NCBI RefSeq assembly: GCF_002237595.1
Contig: NZ_CP022529.1
Coordinates: forward strand, 2,108,001-2,172,000
Direction of reading: 5' to 3'
Length of the DNA: 64,000 bases
Origin: Labrenzia sp. VG12
GTDB taxonomy: Bacteria > Pseudomonadota > Alphaproteobacteria > Rhizobiales > Stappiaceae
Positions 35,945 through 44,306 of the stretch are shown here, in pieces. The number at the start of each line of letters is the position of its first letter. Within the stretch, counting starts at the first letter, position 1. Made by a program: the position numbers and the translations under genes. Below the pieces are notes generated by a model that saw nothing but the letters and a program-made list of their open reading frames with translations, was not told the origin of the DNA and made no database searches.

Positions 35945-36361
35945 TCAGTCGTCGCGATAAACCTTTTCCCGGCGCTCATGCGCTTCCTGGGCCTCAATCG
36001 ACAAGGTCGCGATCGGGCGGGCTTCCAGGCGCCGCAAGGCGATGGGTTCCCCGGTTTCTTCGCAGTAGCCGTAGCTGCCGTCCGTAATCCGCTCCAAAGC
36101 ATCATCGATCTTTGAAATCAGTTTACGTTGACGGTCCCTGGCCCGAAGCTCGATGGAGCGGTCGGTTTCAGAGGACGCACGGTCGGCGAAATCGGGGTGG
36201 TTCTGACTTTCCTCCTGAAGGTTGGTGAGCGTTTCCTTGCTCTCCTTCAGGATCTCTTCCTTCCAGGCAAGCAGCTTGTTTCGAAAATACTCGCGCTGCC
36301 TGTCATTCATGAACGGCTCGTCTTCCGAGGGTCGATATTCAGACTCAATTTCAACCGTCAT
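35945..36361 (-). CDS. dksA: DksA/TraR-family transcription factor, zinc-cysteine-poor type
   Basis: 138 residues from the ATG at 36361. It has the two-helix coiled coil (~25-85) that enters the RNA polymerase secondary channel and the GYCEETGEPIALRRLEARPI globular domain. Only Cys100 remains of the usual four zinc cysteines; the others are Thr103, Ser121 and Ala124, as in zinc-independent alphaproteobacterial DksA proteins. It works with ppGpp in the stringent response. It lies between cpdB (convergent) and fliX. DksA can influence flagellar expression in other bacteria; a role here is inference. Confidence 0.9.
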   Translation of the reverse strand: MTVEIESEYRPSEDEPFMNDRQREYFRNKLLAWKEEILKESKETLTNLQEESQNHPDFADRASSETDRSIELRARDRQRKLISKIDDALERITDGSYGYCEETGEPIALRRLEARPIATLSIEAQEAHERREKVYRDD

Positions 36362-36526
36362 CGATAGCTCCGGATTGCCGATATGCCGGGCGCAATATAT
36401 AGCCGCTTCCTCCTGCCGACAACGGTTCATTTGTTAAAAATGGCATCAAAGAAAGTTTATATCTTTCAATTCGTTGCGTAACTTTTAGCTAGTTTTGCGG
36501 CAAATTTTAACGGAATTTCCGACCGG

Positions 36527-36946
36527 TCAGTCAATGAATCTGCCCAGCTTGGCAAGCTCAACTTTGACACGCAATTCGATCTCCTCGAGCACGGAATCGA
36601 TGCGCGAATCGCCACTCTCCTGACGGTCGGCGACCTGCCTGGCCAGAAGCTCCAGCCGGTCCTCCGACACATGACCTGCCAGGAGATCGGTCCGCACGGC
36701 TTCAAGCGCATCCAGTAGCGTATGACCGTGCCGTGCAGCACGGGAACGGCGCTCGGCAAGCGCATCGACTTCCTGGAGTGCGAGAAGAGCGTCCATGCCC
36801 TGGATCGCGGCGCCGCCCGCCGTCTGCGAAGACTGCACGACCTCGCTTCCCATATCGGGTGCAAACTGCTCTGAAGCAGAGGGTTTCCCCTTTTTTGCGC
36901 CCTTGCCCTGAACGCCGGTGATGGGCTTGTTGCCAGTGATACGCAT
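36527..36946 (-). CDS. fliX: Flagellar assembly regulator FliX
   Basis: 139 residues. MRITGNKPITG at the start, SEVVQSSQTAGGAAIQGMDA, the RRSRAARHGHTLLDALEAVR helix and the ending ELRVKVELAKLGRFID are typical of FliX. In Caulobacter FliX binds the sigma-54 activator FlbD and couples class II assembly to class III/IV transcription. It is divergent from flgI, whose promoter is of the sigma-54 type, as in Caulobacter. No flbD gene is in the window. Confidence 0.92.
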   Translation of the reverse strand: MRITGNKPITGVQGKGAKKGKPSASEQFAPDMGSEVVQSSQTAGGAAIQGMDALLALQEVDALAERRSRAARHGHTLLDALEAVRTDLLAGHVSEDRLELLARQVADRQESGDSRIDSVLEEIELRVKVELAKLGRFID

Positions 36947-37261
36947 GTTCGTTCTTCCAGTCCGGCTGACGGCAATCCTGACGCGAACCGCGGACCTGCC
37001 TGTCAGATTCTGCCGGGAAGGGTAAATGAGTCCTTATCAAGGAGGCAATATTTGCCGCCCGGCAAACGCAATTCTTTAACCCGTCCAGACAGTTTTGCGT
37101 GGATAGACCTTCAATCATAGCAGCAAACAGCGCAGAATCCGGGCAGTTTCGGGAAAAGATTTGCTGAAGCTTGGAAAGTGGCACGGCTCTCGCATTGCGC
37201 AAGCCGGGATAATCCTTCCGGCGGGACAGGCCGGCTTACAGATGGCGGACCAGACTCAGTA
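36947..37261. other. Divergent intergenic region fliX/flgI (315 bp)
   Basis: No gene is supported. The flgI-proximal part carries the sigma-54 promoter at 37179-37194. The fliX-proximal part is AT-richer and should hold the fliX promoter, but I see no clear motif. The longest upstream frame of flgI starts here but precedes the signal peptide and is not coding. Confidence 0.6.
37179..37194 (+). promoter_or_regulatory. Sigma-54 promoter of flgI operon
   Basis: TGGCACGGCTCTCGCA matches the TGGCACG-N4-TTGCW consensus with exact spacing (GG to GC 12 bp) and one mismatch (C for T). It ends 67 bp upstream of the flgI ATG. Confidence 0.8.
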
Positions 37262-38404
37262 ATGCGAAACTTCGGTAACAGGTTCTCTGAAAAACTCTGC
37301 CGGCTGGTCTATGCAGCCGCGGTCACTGCAATCTGCGCCCTGTCCTTCACGGCGCCGGCGGAGGCAGCTTCCCGCATCAAGGACATCGCCGATTTCGAAG
37401 GCATCCGGGAAAACCAGTTGATCGGCTACGGTCTGGTCGTTGGCCTGAACGGCACCGGCGACTCGCTGAACAATTCGCCTTTCACCCAGCAGAGCCTGCA
37501 GGCCATGCTGGAACGTCTCGGCGTCAATACCCGCAACGTGGATCTCAACACCAACACCGTGGCGGCAGTTATGGTGACAGCCAATCTGCCACCCTTCTCC
37601 ACGCAGGGAACGCGCATCGATGTCAATGTCAGCGCCCTTGGCGATGCGGATTCCCTGCAGGGTGGCACCTTGCTGGTCACACCGCTGGTCGGCGCGGACG
37701 GAGAAGTCTATGCCATTGCCCAGGGCTCGGTCGCGATCGGCGGTTTCTCCGCCCAGGCAGATGCAGCATCCGTGGTACGCGGCGTGCCGACGGCCGGTCG
37801 CATCGCCAATGGCGGCCTTGTCGAGCGTGAACTGGAATTCAAGCTTGCTTCGCTGACAACCCTGCGCCTGGCCCTGCGCAACCCGGACCTGACCACGGCC
37901 CGGCGCATCGCCCTGTCGATCAACGAGCTGATCGGCATGCCGACGGCCGAACCGCTTGACCCGGCCACCGTCCGCCTCGATCTGCCCCAGCAATATGACG
38001 GCAACATCGTCGATCTCCTGACCGATATCGAACAGCTGATCGTCGAACCGGATCTGGCCGCCCGCATCGTGATTGACGAGAATTCGGGCATCATCGTGAT
38101 GGGCCAGGACGTGAAGGTCTCGATGGTCGCGGTTGCCCAGGGCAACCTGACGGTGACCATTGCCGAAACACCCCAGGTATCGCAGCCCCTGCCCTTTGCA
38201 AATGGTGAGACAGCGATCGTGCCGCGTTCCGAAGTCAACGTGAACGAGGATGGCACCAAGCTGGCGATCGTGCCGGAAACGGTCACCCTGAAGCAGCTGG
38301 TCGACGGCCTCAATGCCCTGGGCATCGGACCGCGCGACATGATCTCCATCCTGCAGGCCATCAAGGCGTCCGGCGCGCTGCAGGCCGATATCGAGGTGCT
38401 GTGA
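37262..38404 (+). CDS. flgI: Flagellar P-ring protein FlgI
   Basis: 380 residues from the ATG at 37262, giving a normal signal peptide (TAICALSFTAPAEAA). SRIKDIADFEGIRENQLIGY, GLVVGLNGTGDSLNNSPFTQ and DVNVSALGDADSLQGGTLLV are diagnostic of FlgI. It polymerises around the rod in the peptidoglycan layer with FlgA help. Its stop overlaps the flgJ-like ATG (TGATG). A sigma-54 promoter is upstream. Confidence 0.97.
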   Translation: MRNFGNRFSEKLCRLVYAAAVTAICALSFTAPAEAASRIKDIADFEGIRENQLIGYGLVVGLNGTGDSLNNSPFTQQSLQAMLERLGVNTRNVDLNTNTVAAVMVTANLPPFSTQGTRIDVNVSALGDADSLQGGTLLVTPLVGADGEVYAIAQGSVAIGGFSAQADAASVVRGVPTAGRIANGGLVERELEFKLASLTTLRLALRNPDLTTARRIALSINELIGMPTAEPLDPATVRLDLPQQYDGNIVDLLTDIEQLIVEPDLAARIVIDENSGIIVMGQDVKVSMVAVAQGNLTVTIAETPQVSQPLPFANGETAIVPRSEVNVNEDGTKLAIVPETVTLKQLVDGLNALGIGPRDMISILQAIKASGALQADIEVL

Positions 38405-38727
38405 TGCTGGACCAGATCACACCGCAGATTTCACCGGCAACCGTCAGCACCAATCCCCAGGATGCCCTGCGCGGAGTTGACCGGAACGACAAGACGGCTG
38501 TGCGCGAGGCAGCTGAAGAATTTGAGGCAGTGTTCCTGAACACCATGCTCCAGAACATGTTCACCGGCCTCCAGGAGGGCGGCACCTGGGGCAACGGGGC
38601 CGGCGCGGATGCCTGGCAGGGCCTCTTGATTGACGAATATGCGCGTACCATTGCGGAAAGTGGCGGCATCGGTCTCGCCGATAGCGTGGAACGCGAACTG
38701 CTTGCACTGCAGGAGGGCGCAAGATGA
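38404..38727 (+). CDS. flgJ: Rod-binding protein, FlgJ N-terminal domain only
   Basis: 107 residues. AAEEFEAVFLNTMLQNMFTG and WQGLLIDEYARTIAESGGIG match the rod-cap domain of FlgJ. The muramidase domain found in enteric FlgJ is absent, as usual in alphaproteobacteria, where a separate hydrolase opens the peptidoglycan. It overlaps flgI upstream and the next gene downstream (ATGA), so all three are coupled. Confidence 0.9.
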   Translation: MLDQITPQISPATVSTNPQDALRGVDRNDKTAVREAAEEFEAVFLNTMLQNMFTGLQEGGTWGNGAGADAWQGLLIDEYARTIAESGGIGLADSVERELLALQEGAR

Positions 38728-39218
38728 CTGCACAGCCTAACACAACGGCTTTTCCGTTCTCTCTGGAACGGCCGACCAGCCAGCAGGATGCGGAAAACTT
38801 CTGCTCCGCGCTTTCGGGCACGATGGAGGCGCTGCTGTCCGTGATAGAAATGGAAACCGACCTTGTGCGCGCCGGCAAACTCAGGGAAGCAGGTGAGCTT
38901 CAGGCCGACAAGGCCCGGCTGATCCACGAATATACAAGGGGCATGATGACGGCCAAGGAACACGCCGTCGCGCTCGGTAATCTGGCGCCGGCCGCCACAC
39001 AGAACCTGCGTCGGCAGCATGGCGAATTCCAGCCCGTCCTGCGCATCAACCTGGCTGTCCTGTCGACCGCACGCGATGTCGCCAACAACATTGTATCGAC
39101 GGTGGCAAAAATTGCCGGCGCCAAGAATGCAAACGCACCAACGACCTATGGCCGCAATGGTGCTGCGCCGAATGGCCCGCAGTCGGCACGGGGCATTGCC
39201 GTCAACCAGTCTCTCTGA
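38724..39218 (+). CDS. FlgN-like flagellar chaperone/FlbY-like protein
   Basis: 164 residues, helical. ALLSVIEMETDLVRAGKLRE and LQADKARLIHEYTRGMMTAK resemble the N-terminal helices of FlgN-type chaperones that bind FlgK and FlgL before export. Position after flgI-flgJ matches the small gene found there in many alphaproteobacteria. The assignment rests on helical pattern and context. A terminator follows 43 bp downstream. Confidence 0.65.
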   Translation: MTAQPNTTAFPFSLERPTSQQDAENFCSALSGTMEALLSVIEMETDLVRAGKLREAGELQADKARLIHEYTRGMMTAKEHAVALGNLAPAATQNLRRQHGEFQPVLRINLAVLSTARDVANNIVSTVAKIAGAKNANAPTTYGRNGAAPNGPQSARGIAVNQSL

Positions 39219-39261
39219 GACGGTGCCGGTCGCACCGGCCAGACAGACCTGATATTGCAAG

Positions 39262-39285
39262 CGCTCCCTTCATCGGGAGCGTTTT
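39262..39285 (+). terminator. Terminator after flgI-flgJ-flgN-like operon
   Basis: Stem CGCTCCC / GGGAGCG with loop TTCATC, followed by TTTTCTTTT. Standard intrinsic terminator 43 bp after the FlgN-like stop. Confidence 0.9.
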
Positions 39286-39478
39286 CTTTTCACCTGGAGA
39301 AACCTGCCAAGGGGGTGAAATAGCCGGCAAAACGCCGCAGCCAAAACGAATCAGGAACGAAGCCAATCGGCTAAAGCGACTTCTGTAAAATTCTAATCAT
39401 TTCGTTAAAAGAGGATTCATTCCCCTACGTTATATTTGACGGTGAACGGGTATATGTATCGAGCACCCGGAGGGAAAG

Positions 39479-39880
39479 ATGTTGGACACGGGACTGGCCC
39501 GGCCGCCATCGCCGACGTACACGGCGATCACGCCGGCAACGCGGGCTCCGGAACAAAACGAATCGTCGGCAGCCACGGAATTGCCGCCTGAAGAAACCGT
39601 GACGCCCTTAAGCGAATCGGAAGACAGCCAGCGGTCTGCCAACAACGAACGTGAGCAGAGCTCGTTGCTGGAACGCTTTACCCCGACGGTCGAACGCCAG
39701 AACGTCATCGATCCGGACAGCGAAAGCCTCATCTATATAGCGACCAACACGGAAACCGGCCAGGTTGTCCGGCAAGTACCTGCCGAAACCCTTTTGCGCC
39801 TGCGTGCCTATGCAGAAACTCTGTCGAGCCAGCAAGAGCAGTTTCGGGACACCCAGGGCTCTGTACAGACAGTCGCCTAG
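39479..39880 (+). CDS. FlaG-like protein
   Basis: 133 residues. The N-terminal ~75 residues are low complexity (Ala, Pro, Glu, Ser). The C-terminal part, DSESLIYIATNTETGQVVRQ followed by VPAETLLRLRAYAE, fits the FlaG pattern (a strand pair ending in GEVIRQIP, then a helix). FlaG proteins affect filament length in other bacteria. It lies just before the flagellin genes with a GGAGGGA ribosome site at the ATG. Confidence 0.7.
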   Translation: MLDTGLARPPSPTYTAITPATRAPEQNESSAATELPPEETVTPLSESEDSQRSANNEREQSSLLERFTPTVERQNVIDPDSESLIYIATNTETGQVVRQVPAETLLRLRAYAETLSSQQEQFRDTQGSVQTVA

Positions 39881-40486
39881 GGCCTTGTCAGGCTGATCCC
39901 CAATTCTCCTCTTCGTCTGCTTTGCCAGCTCCGCGGCGCTCGTCCGAACAAGGCGCGCTTGGCTGTGGCCGGCCATGTGCAAATCCTGCCCCTCCTTTTA
40001 CGACACTGCGACAGCCCAGCCAGTCTGGATACGGAAACCGTCTTACCGGCCCGTTGACCTGAACACGTCTGATACCCTCCACTTCGCTCCGTGCCTTTCA
40101 CTGCTTTCGGGCTGACGGTCAAAGACGTCCCGCATTGGCGCCTTCGCCTCTGCGCGCCCTTCAGCTTTCCTCCCTGAAAGCGTTTCCGAAGCCGAACCGC
40201 CTTGGACCTTGTCAGAATTGTTAATTTCAGCACGCCGTTCATCCCCCCAAGACGCCTGACCATGTCCTCTACCTTGTTCGGGCAGCGCCCTTTCCCGGAA
40301 GATGGCCTTCAGCAGGGCACTGTTTTCATGCATGAAGCGCCTTTGCTGTGTCGCATTGTTTAACAAGAATTAAGGTTAATCCTCGCTAACCATGTTTCTT
40401 TAGAAATTGTTTCAAGTAAACGCGGATAGATGTGCGTCGGACCCAGGAAGGGTTCCTGTATCTCGTATTCCTAGAAAGGAAACAAA
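39881..40486. other. 606-bp gap before flagellin 1, one doubtful small ORF
   Basis: A minus-strand frame from the ATG at 40333 to 40043 (96 codons, starting MHENSALLKAIFRERALPEQ) has coding-like codons only over its first third and then degrades, so it may be a decayed or very small gene. The 120 bp before flagellin 1 are AT-rich with several TTAA half-sites that do not reach the N7 spacing. No terminator for the FlaG-like gene was seen. Confidence 0.35.
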
Positions 40487-41983
40487 ATGGCTGACATTAC
40501 TCTGTCCAGCGCGGTTCGTTCGAACCTCAATACTCTCCAGCAGACCGCTAGCTTCATGTCCGATGTCCAGAACAAACTGGCCACCGGTAAGAAAGTGAAC
40601 TCGGCACTGGACAATCCGAACAGCTTCTTCACGGCTTCCGGCCTGACTTCCCGTGCAAATGATCTGTCCACGCTTCTGGACGACATGGGCCAGTCGGTTC
40701 AGACCCTGAAAGCTGCGGACGAAGGCATTTCGAGCATCTCCAAGCTGGTCGAATCCGCCAAGGCGAAAGCCAACCAGGCCCTGCAGACGCAGAGCCAGTA
40801 CGAGCGCAAGCAGTTTGCGACTCAGTACAACGAACTCCTGACCCAGATCGAAGACCTGGCGAAGGACGCTGGCTACAAGGGCAAGAACCTGCTGGCTGGC
40901 AGTGGCAACGACCTCACCACGATCTTTAATGAAGACTCCACGTCCAAACTGACGATCGACGCCGTTGACTACACTGATACCTCTCTGTCCACCGGTCTGA
41001 ACCTGTCCGACCTCGCCGAGGGCGAAGGCAGCGCTACTTCCTTCCAGCTGGAAGGCGGCACCGCCAGCTTCACGCTCACCGACGGCAGCGGCCAGGCACT
41101 GAACTCCTCGTCGCTCCTGTCTTCTGCGAGCGGCATTTCCACGACCAACACCCTGACCCTGAATGACGGTTCGTCGATCACCGCGACCATCTCCGGCTCG
41201 ACACTGGCTGTGACGGCTGGCACCACCGTTCAGGATCTGCTCGACACCATCGAAGGCATCTCCGGTGTCCGTGCGGAATTTGATGAAAGCTCAGGTGAAG
41301 TCACCATCTTCTCCAACGACGACATCGCTCTGCAGAACAGCGTGTCCACCACCGCTCAGCTCGTCTCCGTCAACGCAACACAGTTTGCCACGACATCCGA
41401 CACGCTGGTCGGCAGCGGCTCCTTTGAAGCCGGCGACACCCTGACGCTGACCGATGGTAACAACTTCGAACTCGGCTCGCTCGAAATCGAAGCTGACACC
41501 ACCGTCGATGACCTGGTGAACTTCATCAACGACTTCCAGGGCGTGTCCGCGGAGTTCAACACCTCCACCGGTAAAGTCTCGATCGAAAGTGAAACCGATC
41601 TGTCCTTGACCAGCGACAACGCTGACTTCAATGCAGACACATTCACGGCCGACACCGATGGCGTGACCATCTCCGCGCTGTCCGACTCGGGCTTTGCGAC
41701 TGACGGTGACATCGAGAGAACCGTTGACCGCTTGAACACGGCGCTCAGCACGCTGCGTACCCAGGCTTCTGAATTCGGTACCAACCTCTCCATCGTGGAA
41801 AACCGTCAGGACTTCACCAAGTCCCTGATCAACACGCTGGAAGAAGGTGCCGGCCTCCTGACCCTGGCGGACACCAACGAAGAAGGTGCGAACCTCTTGG
41901 CCCTGCAGACACGTCAGAGCCTTGCTTCGACCTCGCTGTCCTTCGCGGCACAGGCAGACCAGAACGTTCTGCGTCTCTTCTAA
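40487..41983 (+). CDS. Flagellin 1
   Basis: 498 residues. Conserved D0/D1 ends: LATGKKVNSALDNPNSFFTA at the N-terminus, and NEEGANLLALQTRQSLASTS with the terminal QNVLRLF. The middle carries two Flagellin_IN-like hook-IN units (TTVQDLLDTIEGISGVRAEF and TTVDDLVNFINDFQGVSAEF). It is exported unfolded as the filament subunit. It is the first of three tandem flagellins, each with its own gap. The AGGAA ribosome site is 7 bases before the ATG. It shares most of its length with flagellin 2. Confidence 0.96.
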   Translation: MADITLSSAVRSNLNTLQQTASFMSDVQNKLATGKKVNSALDNPNSFFTASGLTSRANDLSTLLDDMGQSVQTLKAADEGISSISKLVESAKAKANQALQTQSQYERKQFATQYNELLTQIEDLAKDAGYKGKNLLAGSGNDLTTIFNEDSTSKLTIDAVDYTDTSLSTGLNLSDLAEGEGSATSFQLEGGTASFTLTDGSGQALNSSSLLSSASGISTTNTLTLNDGSSITATISGSTLAVTAGTTVQDLLDTIEGISGVRAEFDESSGEVTIFSNDDIALQNSVSTTAQLVSVNATQFATTSDTLVGSGSFEAGDTLTLTDGNNFELGSLEIEADTTVDDLVNFINDFQGVSAEFNTSTGKVSIESETDLSLTSDNADFNADTFTADTDGVTISALSDSGFATDGDIERTVDRLNTALSTLRTQASEFGTNLSIVENRQDFTKSLINTLEEGAGLLTLADTNEEGANLLALQTRQSLASTSLSFAAQADQNVLRLF

Positions 41984-42010
41984 GTCAGAAAGACTTCTCC
42001 AAAACGGGAA

Positions 42011-42033
42011 AGCGGGCTTCGGCCCGCTTTTTC
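42011..42033 (+). terminator. Terminator after flagellin 1
   Basis: Stem AGCGGGC / GCCCGCT with a TTCG loop and a run of T. Classic stable tetraloop terminator, 27 bp after the stop. Confidence 0.92.
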
Positions 42034-42400
42034 TTTGTCGGGATGTGGCCGCGTTGATTCTGCCGCTTTCGGTCAGGCTAAGCTGACAACCGGTTCGCTG
42101 AGTTCTCCGTCCCGTGCACCAGCAACAAAAACACACCCTTTCTCGTTGCCAGCGCGCACCTTAACCAGCGCCTCCTGCACGAGACGTGACTTTTTTAGAG
42201 CCTGTCCGCCGCCCACAGGTCTCCCCGCGGTAAAACGTGCGCACGAAATGGCGGATTCCCGCGCCCTGCACCATCAGGCCTATCCAGAGCAAAAAATTTT
42301 CTTCCGGTCGGGCGCAGCTGTTGCCTTGTCAATTCTTCTCTTTGCGAGAAGCCGGCAAGCCCCCTCTCCCTAAGGATTCCTGGCGAGCCGGATCACGGCG

Positions 42401-42415
42401 TTAACGCTCTGCTAA
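42401..42415. promoter_or_regulatory. Near-consensus CtrA-type box upstream of flagellin 2
   Basis: TTAACGCTCTGCTAA: TTAA-N7-CTAA(C), one mismatch from the CtrA motif. It lies 18 bp upstream of an exact box. Confidence 0.5.
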
Positions 42416-42433
42416 CCCTAAATTTCAAGCGTT

Positions 42434-42448
42434 TAACCATTGATTAAG
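42434..42448. promoter_or_regulatory. CtrA-type box upstream of flagellin 2
   Basis: TTAACCATTGATTAA is an exact TTAA-N7-TTAA. It is 74 bp upstream of the flagellin 2 ATG and is followed by another TTAA at 42451. Direct CtrA control of flagellin 2 is inferred. Confidence 0.6.
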
Positions 42449-42522
42449 GTTAACAGAGAATGATCTTAGGCAACCTGCTCAGGAAGAGCAGCTGAAATGT
42501 GACCCAGGAAAGGGATAGTCAG

Positions 42523-44019
42523 ATGCAGGATATTACCCTGTCAGCTGCCGTGCGGCAGAACCTCCTCACACTCCAGTCCACAGCAGATCTTATGTCGGGC
42601 GTCCAGAACAAGCTGGCGACCGGTCTTAAGGTGAACTCTGCTCTGGACAATCCGAACAGCTTTTTCACCGCTTCCGGACTGAATTCCCGCGCCAATGATC
42701 TGTCCACCCTGCTGGATGACATGGGTCAGTCCCTGCAGACCATCAAGGCTGCAGACAAAGGTATCCAGACAATCACCGATCTGGTTGAAACCGCTAAGGC
42801 AAAAGCCAACCAGGCCCTGCAGACCCAGAGCCAATACGAGCGCAAAACCTTTGCCGAACAATATAACGACCTGCTCGAGCAGATCGAAGACGTTGCGCGT
42901 GACAGCTCCTACAAGGGCAAAAATCTGCTCGCTGGTGACGGCAACGATCTGACCACGATCTTCAATGAGGATGCGACCTCGAAGCTGACGATTGAAGCGG
43001 TCGACTACACCGACACGACCCTGTCCAACGGTCTGAACCTGTCCGACCTGGCCCAGGGCCAGGGTGGCGCGACGGCCTTCCAGCTGGAAGGCGGCACCGC
43101 CAGCTTTACCCTGACCGACGCCAGCGGCCAGGCGCTGAACTCCAGTTCGACCCTGTCCAGTGCAACCGGCATCTCGACGACCAACACACTGACGCTGAAC
43201 GACGGTTCATCAATCACCGCGACCCTCACCGGCTCGACACTGGGCGTTACCGCGGGCACCACGGTTCAGGACCTGCTGGACACGATCAACGGCATTGCCG
43301 GTGTACGTGCGGAATTTGATGAAGGGACCGGTGAGGTCACCATCATTTCCAACGAGGACATCGCCCTTCAGAACAGCGTGTCCACGACGGCTCAGCTGGT
43401 TTCAGTGAACGCAACGCTGCTGGCCACCACCAGTGCGACACTGGCCGGAACCGGTTCCTTTGAAGTCGGCGACACCCTGACCCTGACTGACGGCAACGAT
43501 TTCGAACTCGGCTCGCTGGAAATCGAAGCTGACACGACTGTTGATGATCTTGAAAACTTCATCAACGATTTCAACGGCGTGTCCGCTTCCTTCAACTCCT
43601 CTACCGGCCGGATCACGATCCAGAGCGACACCGACTTGTCACTCACCAGTGACAATGCGGACTTCAACGCCGACACGTTCACCGCTGACACCGACGGTGT
43701 CACCATTGACGCGCTTTCCGACAGCGGCTTCGCAACGGACACCGCGATCAACCGGGTGGTCGACCGCCTGAACACGGCGCTGTCGAACCTGCGGTCACAG
43801 GCCTCCGAATTCGGTACTAACCTTTCGACTGTTGAGATCCGTCAAGATTACACCAAGACGATGATCAATACATTGCAGGAAGGTGCGGGTCTTTTGACCC
43901 TGGCAGATACCAACGAGGAAGGTGCAAACCTGCTGGCCCTTCAGACCCGTCAGCAGCTCGCATCGACATCACTGTCCTTCGCCTCCCAGGCCGATCAGAC
44001 GGTGCTATCCCTCTTCTAA
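42523..44019 (+). CDS. Flagellin 2
   Basis: 498 residues from the ATG at 42523, preceded by AGGAAAGGGA; the frame extends 8 codons upstream but the family N-terminus begins MQDITLSAAVRQNLLTLQST. D0/D1 ends are conserved. The middle is almost collinear with flagellin 1, including both hook-IN units (TTVQDLLDTINGIAGVRAEF, TTVDDLENFINDFNGVSASF). This points to recent duplication. It differs from flagellin 1 in promoter: an exact CtrA-type box lies upstream. Confidence 0.96.
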   Translation: MQDITLSAAVRQNLLTLQSTADLMSGVQNKLATGLKVNSALDNPNSFFTASGLNSRANDLSTLLDDMGQSLQTIKAADKGIQTITDLVETAKAKANQALQTQSQYERKTFAEQYNDLLEQIEDVARDSSYKGKNLLAGDGNDLTTIFNEDATSKLTIEAVDYTDTTLSNGLNLSDLAQGQGGATAFQLEGGTASFTLTDASGQALNSSSTLSSATGISTTNTLTLNDGSSITATLTGSTLGVTAGTTVQDLLDTINGIAGVRAEFDEGTGEVTIISNEDIALQNSVSTTAQLVSVNATLLATTSATLAGTGSFEVGDTLTLTDGNDFELGSLEIEADTTVDDLENFINDFNGVSASFNSSTGRITIQSDTDLSLTSDNADFNADTFTADTDGVTIDALSDSGFATDTAINRVVDRLNTALSNLRSQASEFGTNLSTVEIRQDYTKTMINTLQEGAGLLTLADTNEEGANLLALQTRQQLASTSLSFASQADQTVLSLF

Positions 44020-44067
44020 TTCAGGCAGAATCAGTCTGGCGACTGATTCACTTCCGAAGACTTGGAA

Positions 44068-44095
44068 ACGGCGGACTTTCGGTCCGCCGTTTTTG
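44068..44095 (+). terminator. Terminator after flagellin 2
   Basis: Stem ACGGCGGAC / GTCCGCCGT, loop TTTCG, then TTTTG and TTTTT. Strong intrinsic terminator. Confidence 0.92.
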
Positions 44096-44306
44096 TTTTT
44101 GGCTCCGCCCACCAGAAACAGAAGGAAAAAATCTCGTTTAAAATCAGCCATTTAAAAGAAACCTTTTGGTAACTTTTATTTACAGTAAGTTAACCGATGC
44201 ATCAGTGATTAACTTTCCATTTAGATTTACGAAGAGGGCGTTTGCTCAACTTTGCAGCTCAGCAGGCTCTCTCGACGCGTATGGAACAGAAAAGCGGTGA
44301 AGTCTG

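Larger units (their letters stand above)
41984..42522. other. 539-bp gap between flagellins 1 and 2
   Basis: After the flagellin 1 terminator, the central ~350 bp show no supported gene. The 3' part, close to flagellin 2, is AT-rich and holds two CtrA-type boxes (42401 and 42434), so it is the flagellin 2 promoter region. Confidence 0.55.

Noticed and set aside
37178..37261. Longer flgI start upstream of 37262
   Set aside because: It would precede the signal peptide and overlap the sigma-54 promoter.
40043..40333. Minus-strand 96-codon ORF starting MHENSALLKAIFRERALPEQ before flagellin 1
   Set aside because: Only the first third has coding-like codon use and no family is recognised. Mentioned in the gap annotation but not called as a gene.
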